A stretch of 64,000 nt of DNA, taken from assembly GCF_003073045.1 (NCBI RefSeq), contig NC_037601.1, positions 9,969,807 through 10,033,806 of the forward strand. The letters run 5' to 3'. Positions 35,301 through 50,300 of the stretch are shown one piece after another. Numbering within the stretch: position 1 is the stretch's first letter; each line of letters opens with the position of its first letter. The translations under genes were made by a program, and so were the position numbers. A model generated the notes under the pieces. The model had not been told where the DNA came from. It worked only from the letters and a program-made list of their open reading frames with translations, and did not search any database. Origin of the DNA: Pomacea canaliculata (lineage: Eukaryota > Mollusca > Gastropoda > Architaenioglossa > Ampullariidae).

Positions 35301-38300
35301 TAAATTTCTATAAAAAAAAACCAGCAAAGATGGAGGTGCAGATGAAGATGTAAGAATGCGAATAAAGCCAGGCTTGCATTCCACATCTTGCAACCTAAAT
35401 GTGACAAACACCACCAAGAAGATTGAGACATTCGTCAACAGATGTCTGCGCCACATCCTCAACATCAGATGACCTGAGAAGATCTCTAATACAGACCTGT
35501 GGGAGAGAACCAACCAAAACCCTGCCGGCCAAGACATATAGAAGTGGAAGTGGGGCTGGATCAGTCACACCCTGCAAAAGCTGACAACTTAAAAAGACAA
35601 GATCTGTGCTGAAACCTGTAGGGTTGGGAGACCCAGTCAGACATGGAGGAGATGTCCACAGCGAGGTCGAGGCAGCTGGCATGACATGGACCTAACTGGA
35701 AAAGGGCGCCCAGAGATGGATCAGATGGCGTGGTGTAAGTGCAGCCCTATGCTCTAATGGGGGCATAAAGGAATAATAAGAAATGTGATATTGCCTACCT
35801 GCAGGCAAAAGCACCTCTGATTTAAACTAAAACATTATTTCCATCAAAACAACAAACAAAATTTGTGGCAATAAGCCTCACTCTTACCTTTTTGTGGTGA
35901 TTTTGTGGTGAAGCCTTATCATCTTTGTGCCTGTGCTTGTGTTTTTGTTTGCGATGGCTTTTGCAGGTCATGCCAATGGTTGCCTCGGTAGGTACTGATA
36001 ACCCTAAAATAAATATCTGCGTTCATTTTTGTAATATACATTAAATATTTCTTAAGTAGAACTAGGGTTTAAAAATGAGAAAATTCTTGTGTCAACTGTT
36101 AAAAAGACTTATTTTCTTATTCACAAACTCCTAACTTCTGTCAACTGCAAGTTCCAATGAGCCACTTAAGTAGATTTTTAAAAAATTCACCAGAAGTCCT
36201 CTTCTGATCTTCATGTAAAAGCAATACTTACAAGAATGGTTGCATTTTAGACCAAACACTAATTAAACTTTCATTTGCATATATATTATCAGTCACTCGT
36301 CCCTTGTCTGGCACCTGTTATTGGAAGGATTGCATGGGTAGATGCAGCAGCTGACAGGGACCGCCACTCTTGTTCATTGTGGGACTTAGCAGGTCTGGTA
36401 CAGGACGACCAGTCCAGTCTTTAACGTTCATAAGCCAGTTCTTCTGACCACCACAGTCTCACCTACCCTTCACCTCGACTATCTTGACACTCCAAGGTGC
36501 CTTGAAGGATGGTTTTTAACAAGGTGTCGTGTCAGGTCACATGGACAAAGACCGGTGATGCTGCTTGATTGTTGAGATTAGAGGTTCCTGTATCATACGA
36601 GTGTGACAGTCTTGTTACATATGAAGTTGTTCATTCTACGTTCACTGTATGACATCTGGAGCATCCTCCTCAGGCAAATATTCTTGGTGCCTGGATTCTA
36701 CTTTTTTTGTTTTGGCAAGTCTAGTCCATGTGTTGCATTTGTAAAGCAGGATTGAAACTACCAGGGATTTGTACAGCTTGTACTTAGTAGTAAACCTTAT
36801 CTTATGGCTACCTGGTCTAGCCATTGCCGCTGTTGCTGTTGTGATCCTGATGTGGATAAATGGCATAGAGCTGCTGTCCTTGGAGAGGGTGACTCCCAAG
36901 TATATACCTCTTGGAGCTGTACACCGTTTATAGATCTCTGCTTTGCCGCTGCCACTGATCATAACTTTGCTCTTTTCAGTGCTGGTCTCCATTCCATATG
37001 CATTCAACTGTCTGTCAGTTTGTTGGTGAGGTCTTGCAGATCTTTGTTAGTGCCTGCTAACAGATCTATGATGTCTGCAAAGTGTATGTTGCAGATCGAC
37101 CTTCCACCAATGGAAATGGAAGTATGATGGTTGTGGAGAGCTTGATGTTCTCCAAGATGATATTAAACAGCACTGGTGATAGGGGACATCACTGACATAT
37201 GCCTACTGTGGTGCAAAAGTTAGCTTCTATTTGGTTGTACAGTATTTCGGTAACTTGAACAAAGCCTTCTACGATGTTGAATTTTTGCATCACATGCCAT
37301 AGCACCTCATGCCAGACTGTCAAAAGGCTGCATATATATTATACACACACAGATAAAATATATATTATGTATAGACAGATAAAATATAAGAAACTTAAAT
37401 AATAAGCACCTTTATTTGTACTGGTGATAGGGGTGGGAGGTAATGCAGGACCATAACAATCATCCTCAGCTGAAGGATGTGATGAGGTAGACAATCTCTG
37501 CTCTAGATCAGTTGCCCTAATGCTTTGTTGGTGCAACTGGGGCTGTCTTGATGGTGAATCATCAAGTACATCAAATATGGATCCACTCCAGCGACTGCCA
37601 GCACGCAAATGCGAACTAGATCCCTCACTGGCAGGAAGTGTGGGTGAAGTATGTAAGTTTAAAACAGGAGCTACCATGCGCTGGCTAGGACTGGCCTGTT
37701 CCTCTAAGTGTGGAACCAGATCTGCAGATGCCGAAAACCAATTCTTCCTAAAAATGTATATTTTTTAAAGGTCCTAGAAACACCCAGCTGTTTATCTGAA
37801 CTCACAAAAATGGCTTGCATTTGATAGTGAACATTATTTAAATCAATTCATGTACATAAATGTTGTGAAATAAAAATAAACAAAGGTATGTTGGTGGTTA
37901 ATTACATGTGCATGTTCATTTGTACATACACACACAGATGCTTTCAGTCTCCTCTAAGCTACGCACCACACACACACACACATCTATGCTCACCTGAAAA
38001 GCACAATTAAAAAGAACAGGAATTTAAACATAAAATATGGACTACCTAATGGAATGCACTTTCACATTATGCTACTCAACTAATAAGAACTAATTTGTCG
38101 CCAGTGCTCAACAATACATTACAAACCCTGTTTGCCTGATCGTGAAGACAACTGCACAGCAACAAAGGTCAGATCTCCAGAAGGGTCAGGATTTTTGTCT
38201 TCAATAAAATTTTCTTTCTCATTCTTATCTATTTCATCATCTGATTTTTCATCTGATGTGCTCGATTCAGAATCAGAATTTTTAAAAATAGCCCTAAATA

Positions 38301-41300
38301 AATCTGTTGGCTGAGCCTTTTCTTCATTTTCTTCATCTTGTTGGTCTCTCACATCATTTACCTGCAACAAGAAAAACAGGTAAAAGCATTCATGATTGTT
38401 TCCCAAACCACTCATTGAAGTTACTTGGTAAAATAGCAGCGGTTGCCTAAGATTTTCTCATGTGAGACAGTGATGTCTATAGAATGACGGCCTCCCTCAC
38501 CCAGAATGTTTGGCTGGGGCACAGACTGCTTAAATATCTTATGTGTTGCTCAAAACAAGTGCTTAAAGTCACATGATCTGGCCACCTCAAAGTAAGGGAG
38601 TTTGAAAGGTGCGGAAAGGTGTCCATGCAACCACGCACCCATAAACATTAATATAAAAAGTTGCTTCGTCATTCAACACCTCATATTTTACCCCAATCAT
38701 CTGTAATAATAGTATCTTATATAGACAGCAATTTTAAACACGTAATTTTAAACAGGAGTATATGTCAGGGCATCTATCTCAAAATAGACAGGTAACTGAG
38801 GTAAGCCTTCTAGACTGTCTTCTGAATTAGATGCGGAGCCAAGCCATAATCCCACTGTTTTCCTTGTTATTAGTGTTGTCATCAAGTTGCGGTCAGATGT
38901 ATTTTATGATTGATTTTTGCCCATAGACATTCTCAGATGCAGTCATCAAAGCATAAGAAGTCTTCAGATCTCACATCTACATTGTCTGCAACACTCTCTG
39001 GTGCCGATGGTGGTTGGTCTTCTAGCACACTAAATACTGACATGGCTCCACGTCTTTTGTTCTTCACATCCAGATCCTTTGTAGATGGCACTGTAGGGAA
39101 TAAAACTAGTTGTCAGACTCATATATCCGATACATTGTGTAGGGAATGAATACTCCTGTGTTAAATTTACCTTCCCAAAGATACAACCTGCTGCTCTCTT
39201 GTTTCTGTCAATATCTCCCACCTGACATCTTGACTAATGACTTGTGTACTAACCCTAAACCCACCTTATGCTCTAAACCTATCTCTACTGATGAATGTTG
39301 ACATGTACCCAATCTAAACCCACTTTAACCTTTAATCCAGTGGTTCTTAAAGTGTGGTCCACAGCTGACAGTCATCGTATGTCAGCAAAGTGATGTTTAA
39401 ATGGCCAGAGATCTAATTAGTCTAGTATTGATTTCCCATTAGTTTTAATTTTATCGATGCCCAAACTGCTTGTTTGCACAAAACACTCGCTTACCAATTA
39501 AGTCTTTAAGTCACAGCGTGAGCATTGTGCTATTTAACCGTGTCATCCATTACCCTTAGTAATGCAGTGCACTTCCTTATCTTTAATTTCTATGTGTACT
39601 TTGCAAAGTATGTAATTTTATGTTATTACTATACTACTGTCACAAAAGTACATTTAGTTTTGAATTGTAATGAAACAAATGCAGCAATTTAAATTTGAAA
39701 TTCATGGTACACTGTGATTTTAGGCCTTAGTGTTCTGCCATATTTTGTACTTTAGTAAAGTGGTCTGCGGTCTGAAATACTTTGAGAACCACTGCTCTAA
39801 ACCTATCTCCATATCTTTAGGCAGTAGCTCATTAATATGCCTGTCAGAAGCTTAACACATAATTTACAGCAAAGTAAAAGATAATACATGGCAACAAGTC
39901 ACCCACAAAGAAACAGCTCCAAAATTATATGGTTATACTCTTCACTAAATTATTCTAATTACAATTTCTTTAATTATTAATGACATTTTTTCACTATTGA
40001 CTGGGTGAAACTCAGTGCAAGAGTTTTGCCCATTTGGGAGTGAACATCACCTCCACTGTGGAGATACAAGCATACAAAAAACCTTTTCACAAAATGAGGT
40101 CATAATAATAAAATGTATCCATGCACTATTGCAAATGTCTTCATTGTTGACCTCTATCTGTGCAGGCATGTTAGTAGGAATGTGTCTTGAGAGCTAATGC
40201 CCTAGATTTGGGCAAATAAGATATTGCACTGAGCTTTATCCAGCCATTTGATACAAATTTTGCATCCCACTAGTTCTTTAAGATTATAATGGAAAAAAGT
40301 TGTCTTTAATATTAACATGTCAGGATGATATAAACAACTTACACTCTTCTATTGCTTTTGACATCTCCTTCGGCTGCATATTTTGTGAAGTGCTTCCATC
40401 CATAGGAAAGCTCAAAAAATTGAACACTGAAAGTTTGTCTCTTTTGACTGTAAGCAGACCCACAGTCTCAGATCTGGATTTTTAAAAAAAAAAAAAAAAA
40501 AGAAAAAAGAAGAAGATAAGTGAGAAGTGCTACAAATGTGACAGCGCATCATTATAAGTTAATTTTCTGTGTGATTTGCACAGCACAGACAGGTAAGCGT
40601 AGTAGAGTAAGAGTAGTTTAATCTTCCGCAGGAAGATAAAGATTTCACTTAGTTCTCAAAGAACTCTTCCTTTAATTCCTGTCTGGCACTTAAAGAATAT
40701 GTAAGTGAAATTAAAATGGCAAAGTTGGCATAAAACACAAATTTCTGTGAGATCCAACAATGGTTGGTGGTTGTGATTTATTACTTTTGTTGTATTGCTA
40801 TGATTCTGTCAAAATTATCCCAATGTCACCCAAAGTATATAAGAAATTTCCATGTCAAACAGCTGATGTGTTTGTCTGACCTGCCATCCACCATCTCCCT
40901 CACCCTATCTAGAGAACACCTTCAACATCTGTATATGCCAATAAGACAGCTAGTCAGGGCCAAGTAGTTAGGGAAAGTTAAAATCCTGAGAATCAGGACA
41001 TAGCTCCACATCAAACATACACGGGAAATAGCCTTCATAAGTGAAACATGCAAAAGTAATTAGGAAGACTTACATGAGCTGTAGAATGAAAATCAATCAC
41101 TACTAGATATTTTGCTATGCCAGTTTTGCTCAAAACAGTTTTTAAGTCTCAGCTTGAATGCTCTTAGGAACTGCTTAACACTGCCCACCCCTGACATCCC
41201 AAACAAATCCTAACCCATATTGATAAAGTGCTACCATAATGTTGTTAACTCAAGTGACCTTGTTATTACTGTGAATACTTAACAACATATTTAACGCTTT

Positions 41301-44300
41301 TTGGGAAAGTCTACTGGGGTACAAATTCACAAATTTCAGCCAGGATGCAATACATCTTACATAAGCATTTACAAACAATGGGTATCTACCACATTCACCG
41401 TAAATCATTTCATTTGGGATTCTTGCTGACATGCTCAAGCATGTTAGAGATGTAAAGAGGAGAGATGGTTAATAGTATGCTAGAGATGTAGAATGAGGAT
41501 AACAGGATTTTAGAGATGTTGTAGAGAGGGATGGGATAACAGTTTGTTAGAAATGTTGTAAAAGGGTAACACAACTATGTTAGCAAGATGAAGAAGAATG
41601 ATGAGAGACAGTGCTCACCCAGGGTAAGGGTTGGGAACGTTGAAGCGCTTACACAACAAGTTATGTGGATGCCACTCCATATCCTCTCTTGTCAGTTGTC
41701 CATATATTTTCATCTCTGCAGCTTTGACACGCTCACTTTTTTCTCCCTGAAGAAAACATAAATAGAGATGTCTAATAGAATGTCCTACATACATGTTAGG
41801 CTATTACCAGATTACAAAAAAAACAAAACTATGACAGACAAATGTGACAGTACTCACCACTTTTTGAAAATTCTGCATCAACACAGCCACAAATACCAGT
41901 TTCAAATGGAGATACACTACAAATATCTAATGTTTTCTACAATGCTTGGACTGAGTATAAAAAGGTATCATTCTGTACTTTATGTATTCTGTAGAAGACT
42001 CGTTTTAAAACCTTCAAAAGCAGACATGACTGCCCTTTCTGGCTTTAACAAATAAACAAAGCTGACTGTGCAAGCATATCTGGCATAATCAATAAGTTTT
42101 ATTCCAAAACTATGCAATATAAACAAAATGTAATAAAAACCAGGACAAAATCCATTCATTTAAAGTGAGACAATTTTTTTCAGTTATATCCCTTACAACA
42201 GAAAGAGACAGGTTTGCAGATATACATTTTTTCGAAGGTACCTTTCCTTAAATAAAAACAAAAAGTGATACAAGGTTATATGTGATGATGGCTGGTGAAA
42301 TTTTTGAATATTTCATACACAAAAGTTTTCTTTCATTATTATGAATTATGTGTATACATTTCTACCTGCAGGACTAGAGATCACAGTTACTCTGATTTGT
42401 CCTTCTGTCATGCTTTTTTATTAAAAAAAATTTGGAAACTGCTTAAAATTTGTGTAGATCTGGTTATAAACATAAAGGGCACATAGCCAACCAGTTAAAA
42501 AGAGACATAAAAGACTACCAAACTCTTGATTAAAAATTTTATGACAAAGAAGTATTAGAAACCTCTGCTTCAGCAGGCCTAGCTGTCTGCTCTGCATCAT
42601 CAATGAAAGCACCACGTGTAAATCGTGAGGCCATCATGCTAGAAAGAGGTCTGTAAATCTCAGCTGCCTTAGAAAATTCTTTTCTCTCTCGCTGCTTTTC
42701 CCACTCTGTCATGTGAATGCCAGCTACCTGCTCATAAGGGTCTGGAAAAATTGAATATTGAAACACATTCAAGAAATGTACAAATTTTTTTCTCTTATCA
42801 TCAGTTTATTACTTAGTTTACTGTTAAACAACGCAAGATTGTATCCACTTTGAAATAAAGTTGAAAAGACACTTAAAACGGATTAAAAATAGAAGCTTTG
42901 ACCCACCAACCAGACTTATGTGAATTTCACTTTTATTTTAGATTGTGCCAATGCTACCATTTTTAGCATCTAAATTACAACCAAGAAAGTGATGTGAAGC
43001 AGTGTGTTTGAAAGAGGTCTACATGCCTAAACATGGCTATGGGAGAGGATACTTAAAAAGAAAAATAATCTCAAGGTTCTTTGTCTAATAGCAGTCCCTT
43101 CTCTTAAACGGTTAATTCCCAGTAGTCTATGTGATGGGTATGACTTGTCCTACTCTGTGGTGTAGCATAATCTAGTCTGTAAACAGTTTGAAATTACTGA
43201 TTGCAAAATAATCTTCTTAAAGAAAATCATCATTTCTGCAAGAAGGAAGCTAAGTAACTGAACTGACCTTTTACTCCTTGCTTCACGAGTGCCACATACT
43301 TGTCATACCGGTCCTGCTTGGCTGGGTCTTTTCTGAATGGTTTAAATGTCAAACTGCCTTGAAACACTGGCACTTGCTCACTTCCTTCATCTGGAATCAG
43401 ACACTGTAGCTGTGCACGATGGTGCCCCTGTTGAATGCCTAAGACCTGAGAGGAGGTGCTGGAAACTGCAGTTCTACCGACAGTAGGAGACTGCAATACA
43501 GGATCACTCCCAGAGAATTCAAACTTCTCAAGTCCTGATGAGTTCTCCGTCTCAGCCAAAAAGCTCTTTTCATTCTGATTTCCTGAAGACTGCAATCTTT
43601 TTGCAGTTTTTGCAGTCATCTTTGCTGCTTCTTTTATAGCCTCCATACGCTTGATGTCTGCTTTTGGGATGAGGTCGAAAACTGACGCTGCAAAAGGAAG
43701 GTCATTAAGTATTCATGTGTGTGCAAACAAATGTACATTCACCTAATCTACTAAAAATAAAACAAAGATACCTACAAGCAAGAGGTGTTTCTCCCAGAAG
43801 AAGTCCTCTGTCCACTGCTGTCTGTTTATGACTGTCCCTTAATTTTTTACCAGAAAATGTATCACCCACTGCATCCTGGGCAAGCTGTTCTGCAGTTTTG
43901 CGGAACCTGTGAAAAGGCCTAAATGTACAAGGCAATGTTGGTGGAGGAAATACCTTCTTCTGTGGCAAGAGCTTAGCTGACACAGTAAATCCCTCCAGAA
44001 GCTTGCCAAGAAAATTAACTGATCTGTGTGGTTCCTCTGGAAAATAAATGAATCAGTGAATAAAAAAAAAAATTCTAGTGCAGTGAAGATTACAAAAATT
44101 TTGGATGCAAACTGTTTACTTTTAATGTTGACTGTTTAATAATGTTAAATCCAAGAATTAATAATGTTGTTTAATAATCTTGGCAAATGTCCAACATTTT
44201 ACATAAATGCTTAGGTCTGAGTGTAGACTATGATGCATTACAAAGGTATGTGGTAGTGCATCTATCATGAGACCACTGCTTAGCATAGACCTTACTCACC

Positions 44301-47300
44301 AGTCTCTTCTACCTCGATGTCATTTCACCCCTTATCACAGACAACTTTCCTCCATCTGAGTTTGACCTCCTCTATGCCCCCGACAAGTCTGGTCTGGGCG
44401 CTTATTCTCCTTAATTTCAAGCAACTAGTTTAAGAGCTACCAATTATAACTGTTGTCAGTGGTTCCTGTCCCTCCCAGCCTTTCCCAGTCTTCTTAGTTA
44501 GTTAGTTCCCGTTATGCCGGTCGGCACGTAGGGCAGTGACAAAGGTCCTCCACTTTTGCCTGTCCTGGGCTAGACTCCCCACAGTACCCCAGCTGAGGTT
44601 TTGGGTCTTCATGTCTGCCTCCACAGTTCGGCGCCAGGTGATCTTGGGCCGACCTCGCTTGCGTTTTCCTTCTGGCGTCCAGTGTAAGGCAGTTTTTATG
44701 ATGGAGTTGCTCCCGCCTCGGAGGACGTGACCAATCCAGCGCCATCGCTTCTTCAACAGGATGGTGGCCATACTCTCCTGCCCGCACTGGGCAAGTAGTT
44801 CTTCGTTGGAGATTGTCCTTGGCCAGAAGATGCCCAGGATTCTTCGCAGGCTTTTGGTGTGGAAGACTGACAGTTTGTTGAGGTCGCTGTCAGTCATTCG
44901 CCAGCACTCCGAGCCATACAGTAGAGTGGACATGACCAGACTCTGGTAAAGTCTCAGCTTGGTATTGATGCTGTACTGTGTCGACTTCCAGATGTTGCGT
45001 AGGCTACAAAAGATGCCCCTGCCTTTGCTCAGTCTGTTCTGGATGTCACGGCCTGCTCCTCCATCTTGCGTGACCACGCTGCCCAAGTAGGTGAAGCTTT
45101 CAACCATCGGCAGGTCTTCTCCCTCTATGCTGATCGGTGTTGGATTGGTGGTGTTCAGGGTCATCACTTCTGTCTTTGTCTGGCTGATGTGCAGTCCGAC
45201 CTGCTGCGCAAAAGTGTGCAGGCGAGTCGTCTTCTCTTGCATGTGCCGGTGGGTGTGTGACAGCAGGGCCAGGTCGTCGGCAAAGTCTAGGTCTTCTAAG
45301 TTCGTGGAGAGTGTCCATCGTATGCCCCTTGGTTCATCTTCCGTTGTATGGCGCGTTACCCAGTCAATGACAAGGTTAAAGAGCAGGGAAGACATCACGC
45401 AGCCCTGTCTCACTCCGGTCCCGACCTCAAAGTAGATGTCACTGTTTCCAATACAGCATGAAAAGTTCGCATAGAAGCTTTTGATCAGCAGTACAATTTC
45501 CATTGGTATTCCGTATGCTCTCAGGATGCGCCAAAGGCTCTCTCTATGGATGCTGTCAAAAGCCTTCTGGAAATCTACGAAGTTAATATAGAGCTGCCTC
45601 TGCCACTCTGTGCACTGTTCAATGATGTTGCGTAGTGCGAATATCTGGTCGGTGCATCCTCTTCTTCTACGAAAACCAGCCTGTTCTGCTCTAAGTTGTG
45701 TGTCCACTGCCTCTGAGATTCGTTGGATGATGATCTTTGTCATGATCTTGCTCGGGATGGACAGGAGAGTTATTCCTCGCCAGTTGTTGCAGTCGCTAAG
45801 GGATCCTTTCTTTGGGATTTTGACGATCACTCCTCTGGTCCAGTCATCTGGGACTTGCTTCCCTTCCCATATTGCGGTAAATAGGGGTTGCAGGATATTG
45901 GCTGCCAGTTCTGGGTCCGCCTTGAATAATTCAGCATTCAGATTGTCCTGACCAGGTGCCTTTCTGTTCTTCAAGGACTTAACTGCTGTGATGATTTCCT
46001 GCTTCTCTGGTGGGGCGATGTTAACGTCTAGGTCCTCAATGGCTTCTTGTATGTCGGCTTCTTCGGAAGGTGGTGAAGCCGACATACAAGTCTTCTATGG
46101 TAAGATAACTTAAGGTAGGATAAGATGAGGTAAGGTAAGATGAGGTATTTATTTATCACAGAGGTGCTCCCCAGTGTTCAGTCCTGTCCCCATCCTCTAA
46201 ACTCATTAAATGCAGCCCCTGTCACTGGTCACAGAGCACTATGACCTCTCACTATTTTGCCATTCAACCTCCACCTTCTCCAAGGAGCTCAACATCTCCT
46301 ATCAGGCAAAGCTTGGGTTTTCTTTCATCTACCACCTCTCCTCTATTTAACACTGTTTGACTACTGATATCAAGCTAGTTGTCTAGCTAGATTACTGCAA
46401 CTCTTTCTTTGCAGGCCTTCCTGTGTCTATTCACCTTACTCGTCAATGTATTCTGAATGCTGCTGTCCATCTGGTGCTCTGGGCACATGAGATTCTACGT
46501 AACACCCTCCTTTCCTTCACGATTCACTTACTGCCACTTTAGCAGCTTATACACTCTGCTTGCTCATTCAAATACACACAATACCATATGATGTAATGTG
46601 AGTGCTATTTAATGCAAAATATCTTATACCTGTATATGATGTAATGTGTGCACTGCTTAACATAAAGAGTAAGAAAACACTACCAATATTTTTCCGGGAG
46701 CCTGGTGCTGTCCAGCCAAAATGCTGGTCATCATTAATCTCCATGGTCTGATCATAGTTACTAAGGGAGTCAACTGCATAAATGTCCTCATCTTCCTCTT
46801 CTAGAGCACCAACACCAAATGCCTGCATTAATAAGAAAGGCATCAAGCTAAGACAAGAAAAAGGCAAAGTTTAGCACTCACATCAACATGCTCTATACCT
46901 CTCACATACACACTCTCTTAAAAAACGAAAAAATTTTACAGTATACTCAAGAAAATCGGGGGATCATAGACACACACAACCAGAGTTGTCTAAGACCGAG
47001 TGGTGTTTTAAAGGTAGTTGTTCAAGAAATGTAAACGAAAGACTATAATTTTGTTACAAAAGCATTGTTACCTGTCCTCGAATGCCTTTCCTATTGCGAG
47101 AAGACCGGACTGCAGGAGGCTCAAACAAGTTGATGTGTGTTGATGGCAAAGCCACTGTGGGATCAAGACCATGATAGCCCAGACCAAAAACATTATCTTT
47201 GGAAATGACTTTAATTGGGGCTACATCCTTTGGAGCAAAGGTCACATTCTGGAGGTCGACATCACTGTCACTCATCTGATAGATAGAAAAAAAAAAAATT

Positions 47301-50300
47301 TCCAAACAAAACTATTTTCTTCTCCCACCAACAGATTACTACAAAAAAGTGTTGATAACATCTAGCAGCTATATGAGTCATTGCAGTACAGGTTGCTGGA
47401 TTCCACTGAAATTTTTGCAAGTGCATCCATTAGAAAAGGAAAAACTACAGTACTGTAGGTTGAAAGTATTATGTAAAAGACAAAAGAAAAAAAACAAACT
47501 AAAAGCACAGTTAACAGAAGTATGTATACCTAAGAACCCTTTACCAAAATTATTTTATGTTACTGATATTTTCTTCCATTCTGACTTATGCCTAGGCTGT
47601 ATCTGATAGGAATTCATGGTTTACATATAAAATAGTGAAATGATAGAACTCTAAGTTCTGTGTTGTGCCAATATATGACAACAAGGATGCACAAAACCAT
47701 TACCTCATTTTCACTGCCATCTTGTAAGGGAGGTAATGCACAGCCATACATTTTAACTCCAGGCTCTGTTTATAAGAAAGTTTTAGGGTTAGAATTTAAT
47801 TACAATATATTGCATGTATCACAACTTTATTTTCTTAAATTATAACTACAGCAAAAGAATAAGTATTTACAGTACCAAACAAATAAAAAAAATATCAGAG
47901 ACAAATCGGAGTTTTCATCAGATAACCGGGTCTTGGTGGTATCAACAGTTTAGTCCTAAAATGTCTGCATCACTGACATCATAAATGACAAAATTAATTA
48001 ATGTGAGAAAACAGCAAAAAAAATAACACACCCACAGGCGCTTTTTGCCTCTTTGGCTTCTTTGCTTTCTGTCTGGGTCCAATTCCTTGCCCTTCTTTCC
48101 AACCCATCTTACGAAGAAGCTTAATGCCAATGGGAAGTCTGTAAACAAATAAATGCATTTTTCATACACGTTTCTATCTGCAAACTTTTTGAAATAAAAT
48201 AAAAAACCGAACAAAAATAAAATATTTCCAAAAAACAACTAAAAAACTTATCTGTTGCTGAATAAGTTAAAACTTGTAAATTAAATGGTCACAAAAAAAC
48301 AAATATCAAACAACTGTATATTTTGATAAATCACTCACTTTTCCGGAACAATCAGGTCAATCAGAGCTGGAGTAACAGGCAGGACAGCGTCTCTTGTCCT
48401 TGCAATCATATCAGAGTGGCGCTTACGATTTCTTTCTTCAGAAGTAAAAGCATCTGATGTAACCAGCTTTCGTGGAGCAATGCCATGTTCTCCCAAATCC
48501 TACCAACAACATAGCAAACTTAGGACACGAGTAGTCAGCATGGAGTGATGCCATATTCCCCCTAATCTCACCAACAACAAAGAAAACTTAAGCAAGTATT
48601 TTTTTTTTTTTACACTACAGTTGAAGATGACTACAAGTACAACATTCTCCAAGACCAGCAGTTTTAAAATGTTATTACAAATGGCAACACTTCAATACAC
48701 CACAAAGGATTGTATTATCATGTTAGCCCCTCACACACACTGGGTTAATATGCATTTTGACATACTACCATACATCCACACTGTAATAGTTCTGTAGATT
48801 GAAATTATATAAAATATTTTTGTTGTTCTTGATACTACCATACTGGTAAGATGCTGTAGGGGGTAGTTGGAGCTGGGAAGCTTTGTAGTCTGGTGCTTAG
48901 TGTACTCTGCTGTAAGTAGGTCTTTGATCTGTTCCGTCCTCCCCTGGCTTAACCACCCACAATAGCTTTCAAGACTAAATAAGTACCTGATTTACCAGGG
49001 AAGACAAATGCAAAAGAAAGGGCTGGGCTCTGCCCTAGACATGGTGAACTACTATTATTGCTTCTACAGCTACCAGCCTATGTGATTTCTTTACCTGACA
49101 AATCAGTCAACTGTTTTAAAACTCAGATCTCAAAACTCAAAACTCAGATCATATTATGACACTAACAAGCAGCTGTAAAGGTGAAGATGCCAACTGATAC
49201 AAGACTTCACGACTCAGACATAAGTAATTTTACAAACTTCCAAAAGAAATCTGTCACAGAACTGCATTCCTAACAATAACAGGAAAGACCTTCTTTGTTG
49301 TTGAAGGCCTGTCCTTGTTGGGTCAGTGCACATCTTTATTGACAAGGTCCATATGATGGCCTTTGTTACCACAGTGGTGATTTCCTGTCTTTTTTTTTAA
49401 GAATTGAAGAGGTTGTTTTTTTGGTCACTTGCCTCTTCATCCATAAAATCCTCTGGCAACTGATCAGATAACTGCTGCTGCTTCTTTGACCGAGAGGAAA
49501 CAAATGTTGATGGCGCCCATCCTGCAACAGAGTACAGTAGTTACAGCAGGATTCATTAATAAGGACAGTCTAGTTACAGCAGGATTCACTTGCAAGCAGT
49601 CAAGTAACATGTATGCTATATGCACCAATGCTGGTCAGTTTAACTGTTCATAGCAAGACTTTACATGGATGCATATAAAATTTTTGGTGAGTAAAACAGA
49701 AATATATTCTCTAATAACTCCTTTTCCATGACATAGAATTATTAAATTTTAAATAGATTTTATCATTCTTTACTTTGACAATACCAGTTAACAATGAAAA
49801 TGAAAATAATAGTATGAAACATAATTGTGTGCTATAAAATGCATCACTTATTTCTTGGTAGAATTTAAATAACCATTTAAATAGCCTCTGGTACCGATTG
49901 TTCAAAGATATACTGAAGCTACCCTTGTGCTTAATAGTATAAGATGTAAAATGATTAGGCAACTGCAAGAATTCCTTTTGATGGTGAGAATCTGCGTTTC
50001 AAAAGGTAAAATCTTTGGTTCCTATAATGCACCCAGCTGCAAAGTTACTCATGACATAAAAATACTACTTTCTTTGGTGCCCACTAACAGTTAGGTAAGA
50101 GCGTGTGCGGACGTTTCGCCGACGGACGTTTCACCGACAGACGTTTCGGAGCCGAACGTTTTGTCGACTGGACGTTTCACTGCCGGATGTTTCGGAGTCG
50201 GACGTTTTGCCGACCGGCGTTCCGCCGCATTATGTCAGAGAGAGAGAGAGAGCTTACTTACTTCTCAAAGAATGAAAGTAACTACTAGATTACACAATAA

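Noticed and set aside
38119-38126. Alternative GPATCH1 exon 15 donor (g|gtttgt)
   Set aside because: It would put the next exon out of frame; the TTT|GTAATG donor joins cleanly to [13 protein letters not shown].
48880-49000. Possible tRNA-derived SINE
   Set aside because: Weak A-box-like and B-box-like strings only; no second copy in the window and no target duplication found.
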